A DNA stretch of 64,000 nt from Nocardia vermiculata NBRC 100427 (GTDB lineage: Bacteria; Actinomycetota; Actinomycetes; Mycobacteriales; Mycobacteriaceae), in contig NZ_BDCA01000017.1 of the NCBI RefSeq assembly GCF_001613265.1, forward strand, positions 99,086 through 163,085, in the 5' to 3' direction. The first letter of the stretch is position 1; each line of letters opens with the position of its first letter. Below, one piece after another: positions 61,799 through 64,000 of this stretch. The notes beneath the pieces are model-generated. The model did no database searches and was not told where the DNA came from. It saw only the letters and a list, made by a program, of their open reading frames with translations. Position numbers and translations under genes: made by a program.

Positions 61799-62464
61799 TC
61801 ACGGCGCCGGCACCGCTCCGTCGTCGGGTCCCGGCACCACCGTGTCCACCTGCTCGGGTAGTAGCGGTAGTACCGCGAAGGTCCCGGCGGACGCATCGGC
61901 GGGCAGGGCCTGCACACTGCGCACATCCGCATGCGACATCAGGCCGCGCAATTGCGCGAGACTGCCCCGCACCACCAGATTCACCACACACGCGCAGCCT
62001 TCGTGCAACCGAGCCGCCAGCACACCGGCGATGCGCCGCGACCGGTCGTCGTCGGTGACGACGTGGTCCATCGCGCCCGCTGCCGCCGGCTGTGCCGCCC
62101 GCAGCGCCGCCTCCCCGGCCGGGACCGGCACCGTGATCACCGGCGTGTACACCCGATCGATCGGCACGTGATAGAGCACCTGCGAAATACGCAGCCCCGC
62201 TACCGCATTCACCACGGCTCCGGTGGAGAGCCCGGTGCGAAAGGTCACCAGCGCCCACCGCGGCCCGGTGTCACCACCCGGCAGCGAATCGTGCGCGCGG
62301 TCGAGATACGCGGCGACCGGCTCCCCGGAATCGGGCCCCAGCCGGTCGGTGCCGACCAGTGAACTACTGGGCGGACGGGCCCAGCCCAGCGCGACCACCG
62401 CCGCTACCACCGCGGCCACCAGGACTGGACCGGCCGCGGTGCGCCACCGCCCGCGCACGCTCAC
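61799..62464 (-). CDS. Membrane-anchored extracytoplasmic protein of unknown function
   Basis: A 221-residue protein with one N-terminal hydrophobic segment (GPVLVAAVVAAVVALGWA, about 12-29) that can serve as a membrane anchor. The rest is soluble. It carries a CAC cysteine pair (LHEGCACVVNLVVRG) and a pattern ALVTFRTGLSTGAVVNAVAGLRISQVLYHVP that I do not recognise. The GTG at 62464 lies 6 nt after the rluD stop, so it belongs to the lspA-rluD transcript. Confidence 0.75.
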   Translation of the reverse strand: MSVRGRWRTAAGPVLVAAVVAAVVALGWARPPSSSLVGTDRLGPDSGEPVAAYLDRAHDSLPGGDTGPRWALVTFRTGLSTGAVVNAVAGLRISQVLYHVPIDRVYTPVITVPVPAGEAALRAAQPAAAGAMDHVVTDDDRSRRIAGVLAARLHEGCACVVNLVVRGSLAQLRGLMSHADVRSVQALPADASAGTFAVLPLLPEQVDTVVPGPDDGAVPAP

Positions 62465-62470
62465 CGCCGC

Positions 62471-63397
62471 TCAGGCTGCCCGCAGAACATCCAGCGCATG
62501 CGCCAGATCGTCGGGATAGTCGCTGGTGATCTCGATCCAGCGGCCGTCGGCGGGATGGCTGAAACCGAGGCTGCGGGCGTGCAGCCACTGGCGGGCCAGC
62601 CCCAGCCGCTCGGCCAGCCGCGGATCGGCGCCGTAGGTCGCATCGCCACAGCAGGGATGCCGGATCGCGGAGAAGTGCACCCGGATCTGGTGGGTGCGGC
62701 CGGTTTCCAGATGCACGTCGAGCAGGCTGGCGGCCTGAAACGCCTCGACGGTGTCGTAGTGGGTGACACTGGGCCGCCCGTCCGCGGTGACCGCGAACTT
62801 CCAGTCACCGCCGCGCGCCCGCCCGATCGGCGCGTCGATGGTCCCACTGGACGGGTCCGGATGCCCCTGCACCAGCGCGTGATACCGCTTCTCGACGGTG
62901 CGCTGTTTGAAGGCGCGCTTGAGCATCGTGTACGCGTGCTCGGATTGCGCGACCACCATCACCCCGGACGTTCCGACATCCAGGCGGTGCACGATGCCCT
63001 GCCGTTCGTGCGCGCCCGAAGTCGAGATGCGGTATCCCATCGCGGCCAGGCCACCGACCACGGTGGGCCCCGACCAGCCGACACCGGTGTGCGCGGCGAC
63101 CCCGACCGGTTTGTCCACCGCGACGATGTCGTCGTCGGCGTAGAGGATGGTCATTCCCTCGACCGGGGTCACATCGACGGTCAGTTCCCGTTTCGGTTCG
63201 GGGAACTCGACTTCCAGCCAGGCGCCCGCGACGAGCCGATCCGACTTCCCGGCTGCGGTGCCGTCGATCTGCACCGCACCGTCCTCGGCGAGATTCGCCA
63301 CCGCGGTCCGCGACAAGCCCAGCAATCGCGACAGACCGGCGTCGACGCGCATCCCCTCCAGACCGTCGGGAACCGGCATCGCCCGGGTCTCTCTCAT
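62471..63397 (-). CDS. rluD: RluA/RluD-family 23S rRNA pseudouridine synthase
   Basis: Converts specific uridines of large-subunit rRNA to pseudouridine. It has 308 residues. An S4 domain (DAGLSRLLGLSRTAVANL, about 18-70) is followed by the catalytic domain with Asp in GIVHRLDVGTSGVMVVA and with LETGRTHQIRVHF. It is the Rv1540 position next to lspA. The ATG overlaps the lspA stop by ATGA. The exact target uridines cannot be assigned from sequence. Confidence 0.95.
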   Translation of the reverse strand: MRETRAMPVPDGLEGMRVDAGLSRLLGLSRTAVANLAEDGAVQIDGTAAGKSDRLVAGAWLEVEFPEPKRELTVDVTPVEGMTILYADDDIVAVDKPVGVAAHTGVGWSGPTVVGGLAAMGYRISTSGAHERQGIVHRLDVGTSGVMVVAQSEHAYTMLKRAFKQRTVEKRYHALVQGHPDPSSGTIDAPIGRARGGDWKFAVTADGRPSVTHYDTVEAFQAASLLDVHLETGRTHQIRVHFSAIRHPCCGDATYGADPRLAERLGLARQWLHARSLGFSHPADGRWIEITSDYPDDLAHALDVLRAA

Positions 63398-64000
63398 TCG
63401 CCCGCCTCCTTGTCACGGGTCCGGGTGCCGTCGGGTTCGAATCCGAACACCGTCAGCACCACCAGCAGAATCGCGCCGCACACGATGGCGGAGTCGGCGA
63501 TGTTGAACACCGGCCACCAGCGGGTCACCGCGATGAAGTCGATGACATGGCCCTGCAGCGGGCCGGGTGCGCGGAAGATCCGGTCCACCAGATTTCCCAC
63601 CGCGCCACCGAGTACCAGCCCGAGACCGATCGCCCAGCTCAGCGAGCGCAACGTCCGGCCGATCCGGATCACTCCGATCACCACCGCGACCGCGATCAGG
63701 GTCAGCAGCCAGGTCATCCCCGTGGCCATCGAGAACGCCGCGCCCGAATTGCGGATCAGATTCAGCCGGACCAGGTCACCGATGACCGAAATCGGCTCTC
63801 CCGGTGTCATCTTCGCCACGACCAGCACCTTGGTGCCCAGATCCGCCGCCAGCACGATCGCGGCGATCAGCAGCAGCCACGGTAGCCGCAGCGGAAACGC
63901 CGGTGCGGTGTCGCGACCTACGGCGGTGGCGCCCGCGACGTCCGCTGCGGACTCGGGCGCGGCGGTGTCTGCGGATCCGGTATCGCCGGGCGCGGTGGCA
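63394..64000 (-). CDS. lspA: Lipoprotein signal peptidase, 5' end outside the window
   Basis: Aspartic protease that removes the signal peptide of diacylated prolipoproteins, after Lgt. The visible 202 codons include an Ala/Thr/Asp-rich cytoplasmic N-terminal part and four membrane helices. The catalytic aspartates are in GGAVGNLVDRIF and PVFNIADSAIV, with RNSGAAFSMATG between them. No start codon is seen in this frame up to position 64000, so the first residues lie beyond the window. A GTG at 63855 is internal: it falls within the first membrane helix. It heads lspA-rluD-unknown, all overlapping or nearly so. Confidence 0.95.
   Translation of the reverse strand, partial: ATAPGDTGSADTAAPESAADVAGATAVGRDTAPAFPLRLPWLLLIAAIVLAADLGTKVLVVAKMTPGEPISVIGDLVRLNLIRNSGAAFSMATGMTWLLTLIAVAVVIGVIRIGRTLRSLSWAIGLGLVLGGAVGNLVDRIFRAPGPLQGHVIDFIAVTRWWPVFNIADSAIVCGAILLVVLTVFGFEPDGTRTRDKEAGE

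Overview
This is a high-GC actinobacterial chromosome segment. Gene order and protein sequences point to the Mycobacteriales, most likely a Nocardia-like member of the Nocardiaceae. The evidence is the mycobacterial-type trp, his, nad and bio loci, a PriA-type HisA, a BioQ/BsaP biotin system, an F420-type nitroreductase, PBP-lipo and many leaderless promoters. From what I recall of the Mycobacterium tuberculosis map, the backbone matches the lspA-to-pykA interval (about Rv1539 to Rv1617), with insertions and losses. No tRNA, rRNA, CRISPR array, transposase or prophage gene was recognised.

Layout. 1-2.4 kb: 5' part of pyk, a TM2 protein and lgt. 2.4-8.0 kb: trpE, a Trp-associated membrane protein, trpC, trpB and trpA, all leftward, with a 25-bp tandem repeat directly before trpE. 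8.2-9.5 kb: a Bcp peroxiredoxin and a MarR regulator. 9.5-16.7 kb: histidine genes, split by a gene on the opposite strand into hisD-C-B-H and hisA-impA-hisF-hisI. 16.8-23.4 kb: a DinB-like protein, a receptor Ser/Thr kinase, a penicillin-binding lipoprotein, an arylamine N-acetyltransferase and an HTH_42 protein. 23.4-27.9 kb: nadA-B-C divergent from an NrtR-type NUDIX repressor, with a perfect palindrome between them.

28-40.8 kb: DedA, then the biotin region (bioB-bsaP-DUF2567, bioQ, bioF-bioD, bioA), with TGAAC-N3-GTTCA operators before bioB/bioQ, bioF and bioA. A cobalamin riboswitch and a BtuCDF-like importer are embedded in it. 40.9-45.4 kb: glgX/treX and treY without treZ. 45.4-47.4 kb: a DUF2235 hydrolase and a secreted protein. 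47.8-51.4 kb: dnaE1. 51.4-59.2 kb: a small membrane protein, a Ddn-like protein, ilvA, two serine hydrolases, a methyltransferase, RarD and PhzF. 59.3-64 kb: a CtpE-like P-type ATPase, a membrane-anchored unknown, rluD and the 3' part of lspA.

How it works together. Most of the window is amino-acid and cofactor biosynthesis (Trp, His, Ile, NAD, biotin). PriA probably supplies both the HisA and the missing TrpF reactions. Many operon genes overlap by ATGA or GTGA, suggesting translational coupling. At least 16 genes have a TANNNT box 6-8 nt before an ATG or GTG, the layout of leaderless mRNAs, and this was used to choose several starts. The most noteworthy items are the repeat that supplies Shine-Dalgarno-like sequences to trpE, the split his operon with its own hisA promoter, the NrtR operator that abuts a start codon, the three-site BioQ regulon, and a strong unexplained hairpin upstream of dnaE1. 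I did not find a clearly new multi-gene system.
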